A stretch of DNA of 64,000 nt from Neoceratodus forsteri. Taxonomy: Eukaryota; Chordata; Ceratodontiformes; Ceratodontidae. The stretch is from positions 1,801,726,967 through 1,801,790,966 of the forward strand of contig CM057450.1 of assembly GCA_016271365.2 (NCBI GenBank), read 5' to 3'. Made by a program: the position numbers and the translations under genes. The stretch's first letter is position 1. Each line of letters opens with the position of its first letter. The notes beneath the pieces were generated by a model. The model was not told the DNA's origin, searched no databases, and worked only from the letters and a program-made list of their open reading frames with translations. Shown here piece by piece: positions 11,559 through 23,176 of this stretch.

Positions 11559-12030
11559 CTGGCAATACCCCAAAAGCAGAGTTGGCTATTCTGGAGAAGG
11601 ACAGGGTACAGGGACTCAGTACTCTCTCTCTCTCTAAAGAGATATTTGGTGAAAAAAAGGGGAATTTTTTTTTTTTTTTAATAAGATGGGTAACAGAAGG
11701 AGGGCAACCACCAGCTCCCACCCCGTAGGGGTGAAAATATGTAGAAGAGAAGGAGTGCCACTCGAACTGTACCCCTTAGGGAAGACTGTCCCCCCTGTGT
11801 GTCCCAACTAATCTCACTCTAGCAAGGGTGCCGGAAGATGACAAAAGCTGAGGGGGCTGAGAATGAGAGGGCACTTTTCCCTATACTGGTTTTTACCATA
11901 CAGAAATAAAAAGTGGAGGGGCTACGCCTTTCGCCCCCAGTGTTTCCGGCACCTATGCAGTGAAGAAAGGGAAGGCACAGAGGGAGGAGGATTCCAGAGA
12001 CTGGAGCCCCAAGGGGGATGGTGGGAGGGA
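11559..12030. other. Noncoding interior of C, right of A2
   Basis: It continues the C interior and contains a CT dinucleotide run (11624-11635) and a T run (11664-11678). I see no coding region. Confidence 0.5.
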
Positions 12031-12140
12031 TTGTGATGAATGGTGAAGATACACAGAAAGATCATAATTACAGTAAGTACGTAATTTGAATATCTTATCT
12101 GTGTCAATCTCACCATTCGCCACAGATGGCTGAGTACCAA
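12031..12140. repeat. ICR of C
   Basis: The left half is the reverse complement of 5248-5300 (including cataattacagtaagtacg). The right half is the reverse complement of the right ITR end (tatcttatctgtgtc). It shows the same fused-ends design as the A-family ICR although the sequence is unrelated. Confidence 0.83.
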
Positions 12141-12159
12141 GCCCCCTGAAGGGGGTTGA

Positions 12160-14949
12160 TTAATTGCACCCTAAGGGACAGTGTCCCTTAGCCCTCAGTG
12201 GGTGACACAATAAGGGGGGGGGACCTTCTGGGCCTGAGGAGGCCCAAGAGTGCGGAGAGTTTAGACGGGTTCCCCAGAGGGGAAGGAATTGCCCACAAAC
12301 GCTGCCTCCCCCGCCCCTACGGGAAAAGAGATAGGTTCCCTGGTGAGCGGAGCAACTCACCCCACGCCGGGCCAAGGGTGACAACCGCGAGAGGTGAAGA
12401 CATGCCGATCTTCTGGTGCAGATCGCTGTCCCTACGACCCTGGTAGCTACCTCACTGGCGTCGTAAGATGCTCTTGCTTGGTGCCTTCCTAGCTCCAGGC
12501 CACGTGCAGAGAGAGCAATGGCTTGCCTGGTTTGGTCCGAGTCAGACAGAGCGGCTAGGAGCTGACCTAGCGCTGACCACAAGTACCTGTTCTAGGCAGC
12601 ATAGTGGGCCTGATGCGCAGAAATGGAGAGAAGCAGCCGTGCCGAGTAGAAAGTCCTCCTCCCCCAGAAATCAAAATCTGAGGAGTCCTGATCTGTGGGC
12701 CGGTCACGGCGGAGGGCGCGAAGGCCGTCAGGAGTGTCCAGGTGCGTCAATCAGGACTGCGGATGATGCAAGGAGCCCGGAGACTCCGGGGAGCGCAATA
12801 CCTCTGGCAGAGGTCCCTAGGGGCAGGGACTCTGGAGAAGGGCCTCTGCCAGAAACACATGGACGCCTCCTGAAAGGGAGCGGGCCAAGGTGGCACCACG
12901 AGGGTGGCTGTCCCAAAATCGCCTAGAAAGGCGTGCGCCGCATGCTCCGGATTGCTAACAGAAGAGGGGGAAGGTGAAGGTCCTCCATCATCCTCACGAG
13001 GAAACGCTGATACTCAGAGAGATCAGCAGCAGGAGAGATGTGGACAGAAGGTTCCTCTCCCCCAGAAGAGGGGGATGAGGAGCTGGAGGTCACCATAGGC
13101 TCGGAGGAGGGCTGCTCGGGGGGAGGTTGAAAAACCTGGCTGTCCAAGGCCCTAACGTAGGCAGGGAATCGAGCAGCCACCGCTTGAACTGTTCCCAGGT
13201 GAGAGGCCCAAGAGACCAAGGACACCTGGGAACGCAGGAGAAGGCGGCAGAGGGAGTGGACAGCCGAGAGAAGAAGTCGGCTGACCTCTGCCAGGGTTAA
13301 GAAGTGGCCCATGGACTTCACAGGGAGGAGTCCTGAAGACTCTGCAGTCGACAGCTACACAACCGCTCGGGTACTGCCTAGACTGCTTCCAGAAGAATCC
13401 CCCAGCGAGGAGACCGGGGCCGTGAAGGTCCAGAAGGACGGTCCCCTGCCTCGAAAGAATGGGACCTCTCAAGGAACTCGAAGGGGAAGGGCGAAGTCCA
13501 CTCCAGCCCGCCCAGGGCCCGGGTGGGTCCCAGAGGAGGCCGGGCTACCGAACTCACACCCTCGACCTTCAGAGTCCGGAAGGGTCCTAGCCCCCCGGCG
13601 GCCAGCCTAGGCAGCTCAGTACTCAGGGCTGCCCCCTGAAGGGCAATCCCGGAAGGAGACCTCCCTCCTGTGGCCCTCCCCGACAGGGCCCCAAAGTTGG
13701 GCAAACCGAGACGCCACAGAGGGGGTACCACACCGCAGAGGCGTCAAGGAACCCCCCAAGGCCAGGCTGCAAGGCGATGGTGGCACGCACCACAGCCCGC
13801 TGGTCAGTACCACTGACCCCAGCCTTAGAGGGAACCAGACTCACCTCGGAGGGGGGCTGGCTGAGACCAGAAGAGGAAACCACCAGCTCATCCTCCCTTG
13901 CAGACAACCCCGAAGGGTGTGACTGCCCATTCGACTCCGAGATGGACTCCGACTCCGAAGAGGAAGAGTCCGAGCCTGCCAAATAGTAGGGGGTCAAGGA
14001 AGGACACCTTCCCCGAGGGGGTCCAGAAGCCAAAGCCATCCCCATCGCCTCCACAGCACCGGGGCGAGCAGTGCCAGCAGAAGGTGGTGGGCAGCTTGGG
14101 CCAGAAGTCCCAGGCCAGGGCTAGGCTGCGGCACCATCAGGTCCACCGTGCCAGGGAAGGCACCTGGACAGAGACGGCGCCGCAGAAACCCCAGCCGGGA
14201 GCCGACGCCACCATCTAGGTCTGTCGACCCTGAGCGGCACCGAGACCGAAGGCGGCACCGACGATCTGGTGACTTCGTTTCTGACTACCGGTGCCGCTGG
14301 CGCACCTTAAGAGTCCATGCTGCCACGCACGGCGCCGACAGATGACACCAAGGCTCCCACGTTGCCAGGCTCAACCCCGGCGCCGAGGGTGAGATATAGC
14401 GGCGATTCCACGCCAAGGTAGTTCCATGGCACTGCGAGCAGTGTCGGCACTGACGCCGACACCGACAGGTCCCGTGGCACGAGGTCCGAGGACAGCGCCG
14501 ACCGGCTTAGCGGACCGGAAGCGACACTGGGAGCCTTCACCCGAAGGGGTGATTGCCGAGCGGTGCCCCGCCCGCCTCCCGGGGAAGCTGGACGGTCTGC
14601 CGCGCCACGGAAGGAGCCTCAGCCATGGCTAGGCTAGAAGAGGCCGAGGCCCCTCCTCCTCGGTCCTGTAGAACCGGAGGGGACCCGGAGGAAGGCCGAG
14701 AACGCGGCTTGGCCCGACGATGCGCGCCTACCCCGAAGTCGCGGGAACCGCTCGTCTCTTGAACGCACGCTGTTCTAAAACCCGCGTCCATCAAGAAGCA
14801 GGCGCCGCATCTAATCCATGTCGTAACGGGCCAAGGCACGAAAGGCACCGGTCATGTTGGTCGGTGACGGAGTACTTGCGGCCGCACGGGCACCGACACA
14901 TAGGGGGCCGCCCCGTTTTCTCGGATTTCTTGCCCTCCGACCGTGACAT
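12160..14949 (-). pseudogene. Gag-like ORF1 of C
   Basis: The start at 14947-14949 gives MSRSEGKKSEKTG, followed by CPCG and CLSCLG cysteine pairs like those at the N-terminus of A and E gag. The middle is acidic and serine-rich (SDSSSSESESISESN, near 13960) and proline-rich. Near 12440-12500 the conserved gag C-terminal motif appears as ASYDASEVATR and CTRRSACLHLSRLS. Frame breaks occur at several points. Nothing resembling RT or recombinase follows before the ICR, so this is the only protein the element could have made. Confidence 0.68.
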
Positions 14950-15129
14950 GACCTACGGAGAAAAAAACACCAAAAACAGACTCGACGCCGCTTAAACAGT
15001 AAAATAAGGAAAGATCTTACCGGCGACGTCGAGTGGAGGCAAACACAGAACTAGTAGACCGACGACTAGAGATGCAGGCTTCAAGGCCTAAAATTTTGGA
15101 AAAACACGCTTCTTCAGGCTTCCCACGAG

Positions 15130-15354
15130 GCGACCTCGACGGCGGGAGACGAAGAACTGGTAAGCAGGCAGAGTTGACCCAGCCTAACGGCTAATCCTCG
15201 AGCGCCACGTAGTACGTCGGCCTCGAGGGCGGTGCCGATGCTGTGTCGGCTCCGCCTATCCTTTAAAAATAATAAAAAAAAAGGCTCCCGCGGGGTCCTG
15301 ATCTCCGGCCAGTACCCATCTGTGATGAATGGTGAAGACTGACACAGATAAGAT
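15130..15354. repeat. Right ITR of C
   Basis: It is an inverted match to 5275-5485. It ends cacagataagat, after which A1 sequence (ctgggaatt) resumes. Confidence 0.83.
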
Positions 15355-15534
15355 CTGGGAATTGTGGCGGGAACGCCTCCTTATGTACTATGCCTGACGT
15401 CAGGGGCGGGACCGACGTCGGAGGCGGTCCCCGCAGAAGACTTCTAGCTAGAAAATTTTCCGTGGGGTCCTGACGCCTGCCGGCTTCAGTCCTAATGGTG
15501 TAACCTGCTGCAAGAGCTGTACCTCGAAGAAGAT
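15355..15534. repeat. Right ITR of A1, distal part
   Basis: It matches the A2 right ITR, with the tagctag motif, a perfect TGACGTCA palindrome (15395-15402) and a second GACGTCGG. It ends near cgaagaagat before A/T-rich host DNA. The TATA-like site is degraded (tagtacataa on minus). Confidence 0.83.
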
Positions 15535-16405
<871 letters not shown>

Positions 16406-17033
16406 CTATCAGAAGGGAAGAGATTACACTACTAAATATGCAATTTATACTCTGCAACATCTTTTTATTAAATAAAGCTTTTCTGAGAGACTTTTTACTA
16501 ATATAGTATTACAGAAGAGTTTATAATTTAATGAGGTTTTATTTTCAAAATACTGTAGAACCACAATAAAAATCCATCTACCTGGATCCTGTAGCTTAAC
16601 ATGGCATTCAAAGTTAACCATCAACAGCACAATTGATACAGCACTCAGATGTCACATCTCCCTGGGATCTCACATTTCAAACAAAAGTAATACGTTAATC
16701 TTACTTTAAAGAGTGACTACATTCAAAATTTCTGGCATCAATAAATTTCTGAATTTGGATCAGCATAGCCCCAATCAGCCTCATGCCAAAAATGAGATCT
16801 CTAAGTTACTTTTTTCAAAAGTTACAAGTCATTTTACAACCCTGAATTCCCTGCCTGTTCAAAAAAGCCAGTTTCAGTGAAGAGCTGCTGCTGATGTCAT
16901 CTCCAGAACTCAAGAGTCTTGTCTTCCCTGTCAGCAAGCTTATAGAACCTGTTTCTTCAAAGGTTGGACTTCATGTGCAATAGTTTTCACAAGTAAAACA
17001 GGCAGCAACATTAGAAAAACATTGCTATAAAAA
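16406..17033. other. Host DNA, BUB1 intron upstream of the exon
   Basis: A/T-rich intron with no supported exon or repeat family. It ends at tataaaaa where A3 is inserted. Confidence 0.6.
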
Positions 17034-17260
17034 ACTACAGTTACGTAAGAACTTACCGTAACAGTAAATCTTCGAGAAGAGCTCTTGCAGCAAGTAATAC
17101 TATTAGGACTGAAGCCGGCAGGTGTCAGGACCCCACGGAAAACTTTTAGCTAGCAGTCTGAGGCAGCGGACTGCTCCAGACGTCGGCTCCGCCTGACGTC
17201 CTACATGGTATAAAGGGGGCCGTTCCCTGGCATCACCCCAGTTCTCCCACCGGAGACCCG
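17034..17260. repeat. Left ITR of A3 with promoter-like elements
   Basis: It pairs in inverted orientation with the right end at 19590-19709. It contains TGACGTC (17194-17200) and a good TATA box, gtataaagg (TATAAA 17209-17214), facing inward on plus, which is antisense to the genes of the element. Confidence 0.8.
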
Positions 17261-17377
17261 GCTAGATAGAATTTGGAGAACCAGGTAGTAAAATTTTTCC
17301 ATCCTGGTTGGATGAAAACCAACAATAATGATAATAATCCCCTAAGCTATCCTGTGGGAAGGAGGGTGGGAAAGCCA

Positions 17378-17492
17378 CCTGCTGCAACAGCTCCTCTCAA
17401 AGGTCTACTGTTATGGTAAGTTCTTACGTAACTGTACTATCTGTCTTTGAGGGTGGAGCTCTTGCAGCAGGTAATACCATTAGGGCCGAGTC
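17378..17492. repeat. ICR of A3
   Basis: It has the fused-ends layout: the left-end reverse complement (ctactgttatggtaagttc) is followed by the right-end reverse complement (ctatctgtctttgag) and the gcagcaggtaatacc segment. The right-end half matches A3's own right terminus (cctcgaagacagat) rather than that of A1 or A2. Confidence 0.83.
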
Positions 17493-17565
17493 CCAAGCAG
17501 TACCCAAAGATAGGCCCAGGTCTGGAAGGGCGGAAGGGGATGTATACAAAAACTGGAGCGGACAT

Positions 17566-18500
17566 CTATGAGAGAAGGTCTTGCAGGACAGCTAGTCCAA
17601 AACCTGCTCTCCTTCTGGAGGTGATGTCCAGGCTATAATGCCTGATGAATGTGTGGACGGAGAACCACGTGGCAGCCGCACAAATATCGGCTGAAGAGAC
17701 GTTCTTCAGCGCCGCAAAAGAAGATGCCACCGCTCTGGTGGAATGACCCTTAACAGCACCCAGTAAATGTCTGTCATGGTGCTGATAACAGAACGTGATG
17801 CAGTGCACTAATCAACGGGCTAGTGTCTGTTTGGAGACAGGAGCTCCTAACATTCGCTTCTCGAAAGAAACGAACAACTGGTCCGATCTCCTAGAGAAGA
17901 GAGTCCTGTGAAGATAGTATCGCAAAATGTGATGAATGTCCAGGGTGTGCAACAGTGTTTCGCCCTGGTTAGAAGAATTAGGATAATATATCGGAAGGTT
18001 GATATCCTGGTTCAGAGTCAGGACGGATACCACCTTTGGCATGAATTTGGGGTTTGTGCGCTAATTCACTCTGTCCCTGTGAAAGACTATATAAGGTTCT
18101 TTACACATCAGATCCTGGAGATCCGAAACCCTTCGAGTGGAGGTGATAGCCACCAAGAAGAGAGTCTTCCAAAAGAGGAAGCGCAGCTTGCAAGAAGCTG
18201 CCGGTTCAAAGGGGGGAAGCGAGAGTTTCTCCAAAACAAAGAGGAACGATGTCCCTTTTGGGAGGTCTGACAAGTAACACCCCTCGCAGGCATTCAATTG
18301 GGCAACAGTTTTGTCTCCGATAGGGCTATGATATGCGGAGACCACACACATATGCACCTTGATTGAGGAATTACTCAATCCCAAGTCCAAGAGGTGTCAG
18401 AGATAGACCGGGCAACCCAAGGGGTCTAGGAAACGAGCAGTAGCCCATAAGCAGAAGCGTTTCCATTTCAAAGCGTACGTGGCTCTGGTAGAAGGCTTCC
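17566..18500 (-). pseudogene. Tyrosine recombinase of A3
   Basis: It ends in LQDLLS with the stop at 17566. All catalytic boxes can be read: TSTRRVSDLQDL (box I arginine, near 18140), GHSTRAVASSF (HxxR, near 17735) and FIRHYSLDI (tyrosine, near 17650). The N-terminal helix YALKWKRFCLW lies at about 18460. Frame shifts near 17810 and 18060-18100 separate these pieces. The missing RT means that, even if repaired, this copy could only move using proteins from other copies. Confidence 0.8.
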
Positions 18501-19017
18501 TGGCTGCTACCATAATTTCAGCCACTCTGCTTGACACTCCTAATCTCTCTTCCGCTAAGACTGCAGGAGCCAAGCAAGCACGTGAAGAGAGTGAAAAGCA
18601 GGATGGACGAGGGTCCCCTGTTCTTGAGAGAGCAAGTGAGTGGAGGGTGGCAACTGAACTGGGGGTTCCAGAGACAGTTACTGGAGCAGTGGATACCAAA
18701 TTTGACGAGGCCATAGAAGAGCCACCAGGATCATTCTGGTTGCCTCTGACTGCAATTTGAGCAGTACTCTCTGAATGAGGGGAAAAGCATAAAGGAACTT
18801 CCCTGTCCAGGAGAGGGACAATGCATCTCGCCAGAAAACACCAGACCCTGGAGTGAGCGAGTGAGCAGAAAATGCGCAGTATGACATTGTACGGGGACGC
18901 AAACAGGTCCAACTCTGGCTGGCTCCACTTGTTGAAGAGGTCATCTGCGAAATCTTGGAGCAATTCCCACTTGTGATTCTAAAAGGAAGAATGACAGACT
19001 GTCGGCAATAACGTTCG
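18500..19017 (-). pseudogene. Methylase-like tail and RNase H end of A3 RT
   Basis: Only the C-terminal third of the RT protein remains: a trace of the RNase H end (NVIADSLS, near 19005), WSQPELDLFASP and the LYAFPLIQRVLLKL and PRQIWYPLL segments (18690-18930). It overlaps the start of the recombinase frame. The palm and its YLDD box are absent because of the internal deletion. Confidence 0.72.
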
Positions 19018-19079
19018 GGGTGGGGGGGGGGAGACAGAGTGGACTTGGAGGAGCGGGAAGAATCCCTGGCTTGAGCTGA

Positions 19080-19460
19080 GCCCGATCTTTTGGAAGAAGA
19101 GGAAGACGACGCCTGTTTAGCGGGCGCGGATGGCAGGATTAAGACCTGGCCTTATCTTTCTCCTTGTGATGTCCCCCCCCCCGAGGCCTTGTCCTTGGGA
19201 GGGGATTCTCGAGTGGGAGAAGAAGAGCTGGCCTCGGAACCTCGTTGCATGGCCGCAAGCTTTTTCTCAAAGAGGAAGGTCTTCAAGGCGTGGGCTCTCC
19301 TGGTGCGCGTCTTCTGGTTAAATTTCTGGCAGTGGCTGCAGGAATCAGGCTGGTGATTTGGGCCTAGGCAGATGAGGCAGGCCACGTGGCCGTCTTTAGC
19401 CAGGATCTGCTTCCCGCGGGTACACTAAGATTTTTGTCGCGGTGGAGGAGGCGACGACAT
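19080..19460 (-). pseudogene. Gag N-terminal remnant of A3
   Basis: The start at 19458-19460 gives MSSPPPPRQKS and then an in-frame TAG, before a CxRG half-motif and the CLICLGPNHQPDSCSHC cluster (near 19350). A charged segment follows up to the deletion. The block is comparable to the first 120 residues of A1 gag; the conserved C-terminal helical part is gone. Confidence 0.72.
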
Positions 19461-19589
19461 AAACGAGTCGAAAAGCGGCATTTACTATAAAAAACAAGAA
19501 AAACAACTGACGTTCGAGCCGTTGACTGCAGAGAGCTGTCCGTGGAACCGAACTAAGCGGGTTGATGGCGGGAAAAGAACTGGGGTGAT

Positions 19590-19709
19590 GCCAGGGGCTG
19601 TCCCCTGCCTCAGACTACTAGCTAAAAGGTTTACGTGAGGTCCCGATGCCTGCCAGCTTCAGTCCTAATGGTATTACCTGCTGCAAGAGCTCCACCCTCG
19701 AAGACAGAT
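19590..19709. repeat. Right ITR of A3
   Basis: It ends cgaagacagat. The CRE-like and TATA-like part present in the left ITR is missing here (19560-19620 reads gccaggggctgtcccctg), so this copy probably lacks a sense promoter. Confidence 0.78.
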
Positions 19710-19885
19710 CTCTGTTTCAGGTTTTGTAAAAAAGTTAGCAAATGTATTTTTTTTTATTTATTTATTTTGGTACCTTTATGTTGTGGTCTTTTTCTCCAGG
19801 GTTACTGAATGCTGAATCACAGCACACTGCAGTGAGGTTTAGTTTCAGTTTATTTTTCATACTGGAAAGGCATGTGAGCAAAATG
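19710..19885. other. Host DNA between A3 and E1
   Basis: 176 bp, A/T-rich, containing a T-rich run at 19747-19767. No exon is recognised. It is the only surviving host sequence between the two nests. Confidence 0.6.
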
Positions 19886-20225
19886 AACAGGTTACTCACC
19901 TGTAACAGTAGTTCCAGGAGTGGTATATGTTGTTCATCCACACTTCTTGGCACGTCCCCTTCCACTTTAAATCTTGCTGGAAGTCTTCAAGTTGGCTCCT
20001 CCCACCCACCAGGGTGGTATATACCTCGGCTCCGCCCCATGACGCCAGATCTTAGCCCGCTGGAAGCAAGGTTGTGCACCGGGTCGGGAGGTCGGGTGGG
20101 TGTAGGATGAACAACATATACCACTCCTAGAACTACTGTTACAGGTGAGTAACCTGTTCTTCTAAGAGCGTGGATATGTTGTTCATTCACACTTCTTGGC
20201 AGACTCCAAGCAGTTCTCCGGGAGG
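19886..20225. repeat. Left ITR and ICR of E1
   Basis: The ITR occupies 19886-19995. The ICR (20104-20225) carries the reverse complement of the left end (acaacatataccactcctag and onward) fused to the right-end sequence (gagcgtggatatgttg). The junction within the ICR is close to position 20157. Confidence 0.84.
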
Positions 20226-20259
20226 CGGGAGGCAAGACGCACACCCCCAACTTAGGAAA

Positions 20260-21300
20260 TTAAGATTGGAAAACTGAGGCCCCAAAACCTGCATCCCGGC
20301 GTGACTCAAGGTCGATGTGGTAATGAAGGTGTTTGCTGACTTTCAGGTAGCAGCCCGGCAGATTTCCTGGATAGAGATGTCCCTGGAAGCAGCCACTGAA
20401 GCAGCAGTATGGCGGGTAGAATGAGCTCTTATCCCCCTCTGGGAGGCTCCTTGCCTGCCAACTCATAGTACAGACCTATGCATGATGTAATCCATCTTGC
20501 TATGGTCCATTTAGCTGCAGGTCTGCCAGAAGCGGCTTCAGCGTAGGTGACAAACAGCTGGCGAACCTCTCCACGAATTTCCACCGTCCTCTCCTTGTAG
20601 TAGAAGAGAGCACGTCTCAGGTCCAAGGTATAGAGCCTGTACTTGGCGTCCGAGGAGTCATTAGGGTAGTAAACTGGAAGAGTCAACACCTGGTTAAAGT
20701 GAAACAATGACACCACCTTCGAAAGGAATTTCGGGTGGGGGCGCAAGACAACTTTGTCCCTGTGAAAGACCAGATAAGGGGAGTCCACTGAAAGCGCCTG
20801 GAGCTCCCCTGTCCGTCTGGCAGATGTGATAGCCACCAGGAAGGCCGTCTTCCATGAGAAGTGTGAAAGCTCACATTTGTGCATGGGTTTGAATGGCTTG
20901 CCCATGAGCTTTGCCAAAACCAGCAACAGATCCCATGGAGGTGGAGGTTCACGCACCGGAGGGGAAATGTGATCCAGGCCTTTGAAAAAGCGCCCGACCA
21001 CTGTCTCCTGTGCCAAAGTTGGCTGACCGGCCCACGCCCGGTAAGCTGAAATGGCTGACAGGTGCACCCTAAGGGTCGAAGACCGTAGTCCCCCTTTGTA
21101 GAGAGACCAAAGGTAGTCGACAATGTTAGCCACAGAAAAGGATAAGGGGTCCAGACCCTTACTCTGACACCAAATGGAAAAAACGTTTCCATGTGAAGGC
21201 ATAACATTTCCTGGTCGATTCCTTTCTGGATGCCTCCACCACGGTGTAGACATCTTCGGAAAGACCCAGAGCCTGGAACTCTAGCCGCTCGGGTACCAGG
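20260..21300 (-). pseudogene. Tyrosine recombinase of E1
   Basis: A 274-codon frame (20429-21253) covers the core-binding domain (GLRSSTLRVHLSAISAYR) and the start of the catalytic domain with TSARRTGELQAL (box I arginine, near 20820). A shift near 20430-20460 moves the end of the protein, HxxR box and the HYHIDLESR tyrosine region, into another frame that stops at 20260. The catalytic residues are present at DNA level but not in one frame. The 5' part overlaps the end of the RT frame. Confidence 0.82.
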
Positions 21301-21459
21301 CTGTGAGGTGCAAGGATTGCAGGTCCGGATGGAATACCTTCCCCTGGTTCAGAGATATCAGGTCCGGGCGTGTAAAAAGCCGCTCCGGGTGCCTGCAGCT
21401 GAGGCTGAGGAGATCTGGATACCAGAACTGGCGTGGCCAATCTGGGGCTACCAGGATCA
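21300..21459 (-). pseudogene. C-terminal tail of E1 RT, left of the LINE
   Basis: This short piece corresponds to the methylase-like tail (WPRQFWYPDLLSL in E2). It ends where the LINE enters; the preceding part of the protein resumes at 37664. It overlaps the recombinase 5' end. Confidence 0.6.
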
Positions 21460-21461
21460 TT

Positions 21462-22039
21462 AGAGTTGAGGTAGCAAGTAGAGTTTTATTTTCTCAGAAG
21501 AAGCCAGAAGGGGAAGGAAGGAAACATATTCAATTCAGTGCTTTAGAGTAACTGGTAATTGCTATTTTTCTTTTAAACTTAGATTGTGGGCTTTTAGTGA
21601 CACTGTACTTTCTTTGCTGTCTTTACTTACAATTGTTTTTGGGCTGTTGAAAATTTAAAACATAGTGGTGGTGTAATTCTGTGCTGTCTTTAATTGCTGC
21701 AAATTTTATCTTGGCTTGTCTGACTGCCCTGTAGTTGGGTGAAGGGTGTTAATTGTCTGGCCTCTGACCTCAGCTACGTGATAACTGGAGGTGGGGCTTA
21801 GTCAGAGTTGAGGTAGCAAGTAGAGTTTTATTTTCTCAGAAGAAGCCAGAAGGGGAAGGAAGGAAACATATTCAATTCAGTGCTTTAGAGTAACTGGTAA
21901 TTGCTATTTTTCTTTTCAACTTAGATTGTGGGCTTTAGTGACACTGTACTTTCTTTGTTGTCTTTACTTATAATTGTTTTTGGGCTGTTGAAAATTTAAA
22001 ACATAGTGGTGGTGTAATTCTGTGCTGTCTTTAATTGCT
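21462..22039 (+). repeat. Tandem direct repeat in the LINE 5' region
   Basis: Copies at 21462-21698 and 21804-22039 are almost identical (offset 342 bases, one-base length difference), separated by 105 bases. They resemble promoter monomers of LINE 5' UTRs, but their activity is inference. Confidence 0.88.
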
Positions 22040-22327
22040 CCCCCTTCCCTTCCACCAACTCTTAATTATATGCCCTGTTAAATCTGATTGACAGGAGCTA
22101 AACACAGGGTATAATAAGGGGTGTGAAGTAGGAAGGGCATAAGGGGGAAGAAGCCAACCCTCAGCACAAGTGTTTTGACTTATTTATTTATTTATTGGTT
22201 TCTTTTTTCTTTTTTTTTTTTTAAGAAAATTATCTGAGGATCAGTGGCAGGATTTTTAGGACAGTAAATTAATAAAAAGGGAATTAGGAGAGCTTCAGTA
22301 GCAGACAAGTAGTGAAATTGCAGTATA

Positions 22328-22624
22328 ATGTGGGGAGTGGTGCAATGCAGTGGCTGTGGGGCAGCCACATTCAGGCAGACCTTCTGGACACTGAGGTGCT
22401 GCCCTATCTGTATGCATCCCTCTGGACTGCGGGATGAGGTAGCCAGACTCAGAGCGGAAGTAAACTGGGTCAGGAGTACCATCACCCCTATCAAGAGACC
22501 ATCCAGTTCAATGCAACTGCCTCAAAGGATGCCGAGAACGAGGAGCACTTGGATGACAGTGGGCTCAGGGAGGGTTAGAGCGGTCAGGCAGAGGCACATC
22601 CCAGAACCTATTCCACTCAAGAAA
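22328..22624 (+). pseudogene. LINE ORF1, N-terminal part
   Basis: It starts MWGVVQCSGCG, with a second cysteine pair CCPIC and a leucine-heptad stretch LRDEVARLRAEV. This is the CxxC...CxxC plus coiled-coil layout seen at the N-terminus of CR1 ORF1 proteins, which bind element RNA. The frame is open until the B1 insertion at about 22625. The remaining ORF1 lies about 11.3 kb downstream at 33967, so this ORF1 is split. Confidence 0.75.
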
Positions 22625-23120
22625 AGAAAATTATGTACCTACCGTAATTCTTGATCTTCTTGGACGAGTCTCCACCACTCATTCACACTATTGGGATCTT
22701 CGCCGGAGGCACTAGGACCCATCGGGAGCAAACTTTTTGCTGGGGAGTCGACACCAGAGATGGTGCCGCGAGCCGCACCTCGCGCGGCAATGGCTATCTC
22801 GGTGTCGACTCCCCAACCGCCTCAGTACCTTTTTTACCAAGGAAGTGCAGCGTAACTAACCTAAAAGGGTAGCCTAATCTAAAAACTGGACATAAGATAG
22901 TCTGGACGACCCGTGTAAGAAGGGTCAACAAAGAAGTCTTCAAGGCCTAAAGATTTGAGGGAGTGAAGACCAACAAGAGAGGTGAGCTCGGGGGATGGAG
23001 GGTGGGCATGTGAATGAGTGGTGGAGACTCGTCCAAGAAGATCAAGAATTTCGGTAGGTACGTCATTTTCATATCTTTCTGGACATAAGTCTCCACCACT
23101 CATTCACACTATTGGGAGAG
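22625..23120. repeat. Left ITR and ICR of B1
   Basis: The ITR (22625-22870) contains ccaccactcattcacactat and pairs inversely with 33780-33966. The ICR (23018-23120) joins the left-end reverse complement (aagaatttcggtaggtacg) to the right-end reverse complement (tctggacataagtctcc). Confidence 0.83.
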
Positions 23121-23176
23121 TACCGAGCTAATAATCCCCCATGAGGGCGGCAGGAGAAACTAAGAGCTCACGTTTC

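Larger units (their letters stand above)
5248..15354 (-). mobile_element. DIRS-like element C, gag-only, interrupted by A2
   Basis: C is inserted in the A1 right ITR and is itself interrupted by A2 (5775-11558). Without A2 it is about 4.3 kb. It has a left ITR (5248-5485), a noncoding part (5486-5774 and 11559-12030), an ICR (12031-12140), a gag-like region (12160-14949) and a right ITR (15130-15354). I find no RT, RNase H or recombinase motifs in it, so it looks non-autonomous. Right of the ICR the gag remnant begins at once, in the place where YR and RT sit in other copies. Confidence 0.82.
1..15534 (-). mobile_element. DIRS-like retrotransposon A1, outer copy, left end outside window
   Basis: This is the outermost element of the left nest. 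In plus coordinates it shows YR (4-1060), RT-RNase H (1016-2850), gag (2883-5121) and part of the right-end region up to 5247. It is then broken by element C (5248-15354) and resumes at 15355 with the rest of its right ITR, ending near 15534 against BUB1 intron DNA. The join is supported by A2, where the matching stretch at 11383-11400 is continuous. A1 supplies the flanks gggaaagaa (left) and ctgggaatt (right). The left ITR and ICR lie before base 1. YR plus YLDD-type RT and no long direct repeats place it in the DIRS order; the family label A is mine. Confidence 0.88.
17034..19709 (-). mobile_element. DIRS-like element A3, internally deleted
   Basis: Both ends are present (actacagttacg at the left, cgaagacagat at the right), with an ICR at 17378-17492. 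The interior keeps YR, the methylase-like tail of RT and the gag N-terminus. The RT palm, most of RNase H and most of gag are missing. The deletion joint lies at or near the G run at 19018-19031. The total of 2.7 kb is less than half of A2. Flanks are host DNA: tataaaaa and ctctgtttc. Confidence 0.87.

Noticed and set aside
16445..16630. Possible upstream BUB1 exon ending at a cag|gtag donor
   Set aside because: The translated pieces resemble BUB1 only by chance-length matches, the phase that fits the known exon contains a stop, and there is no good acceptor.
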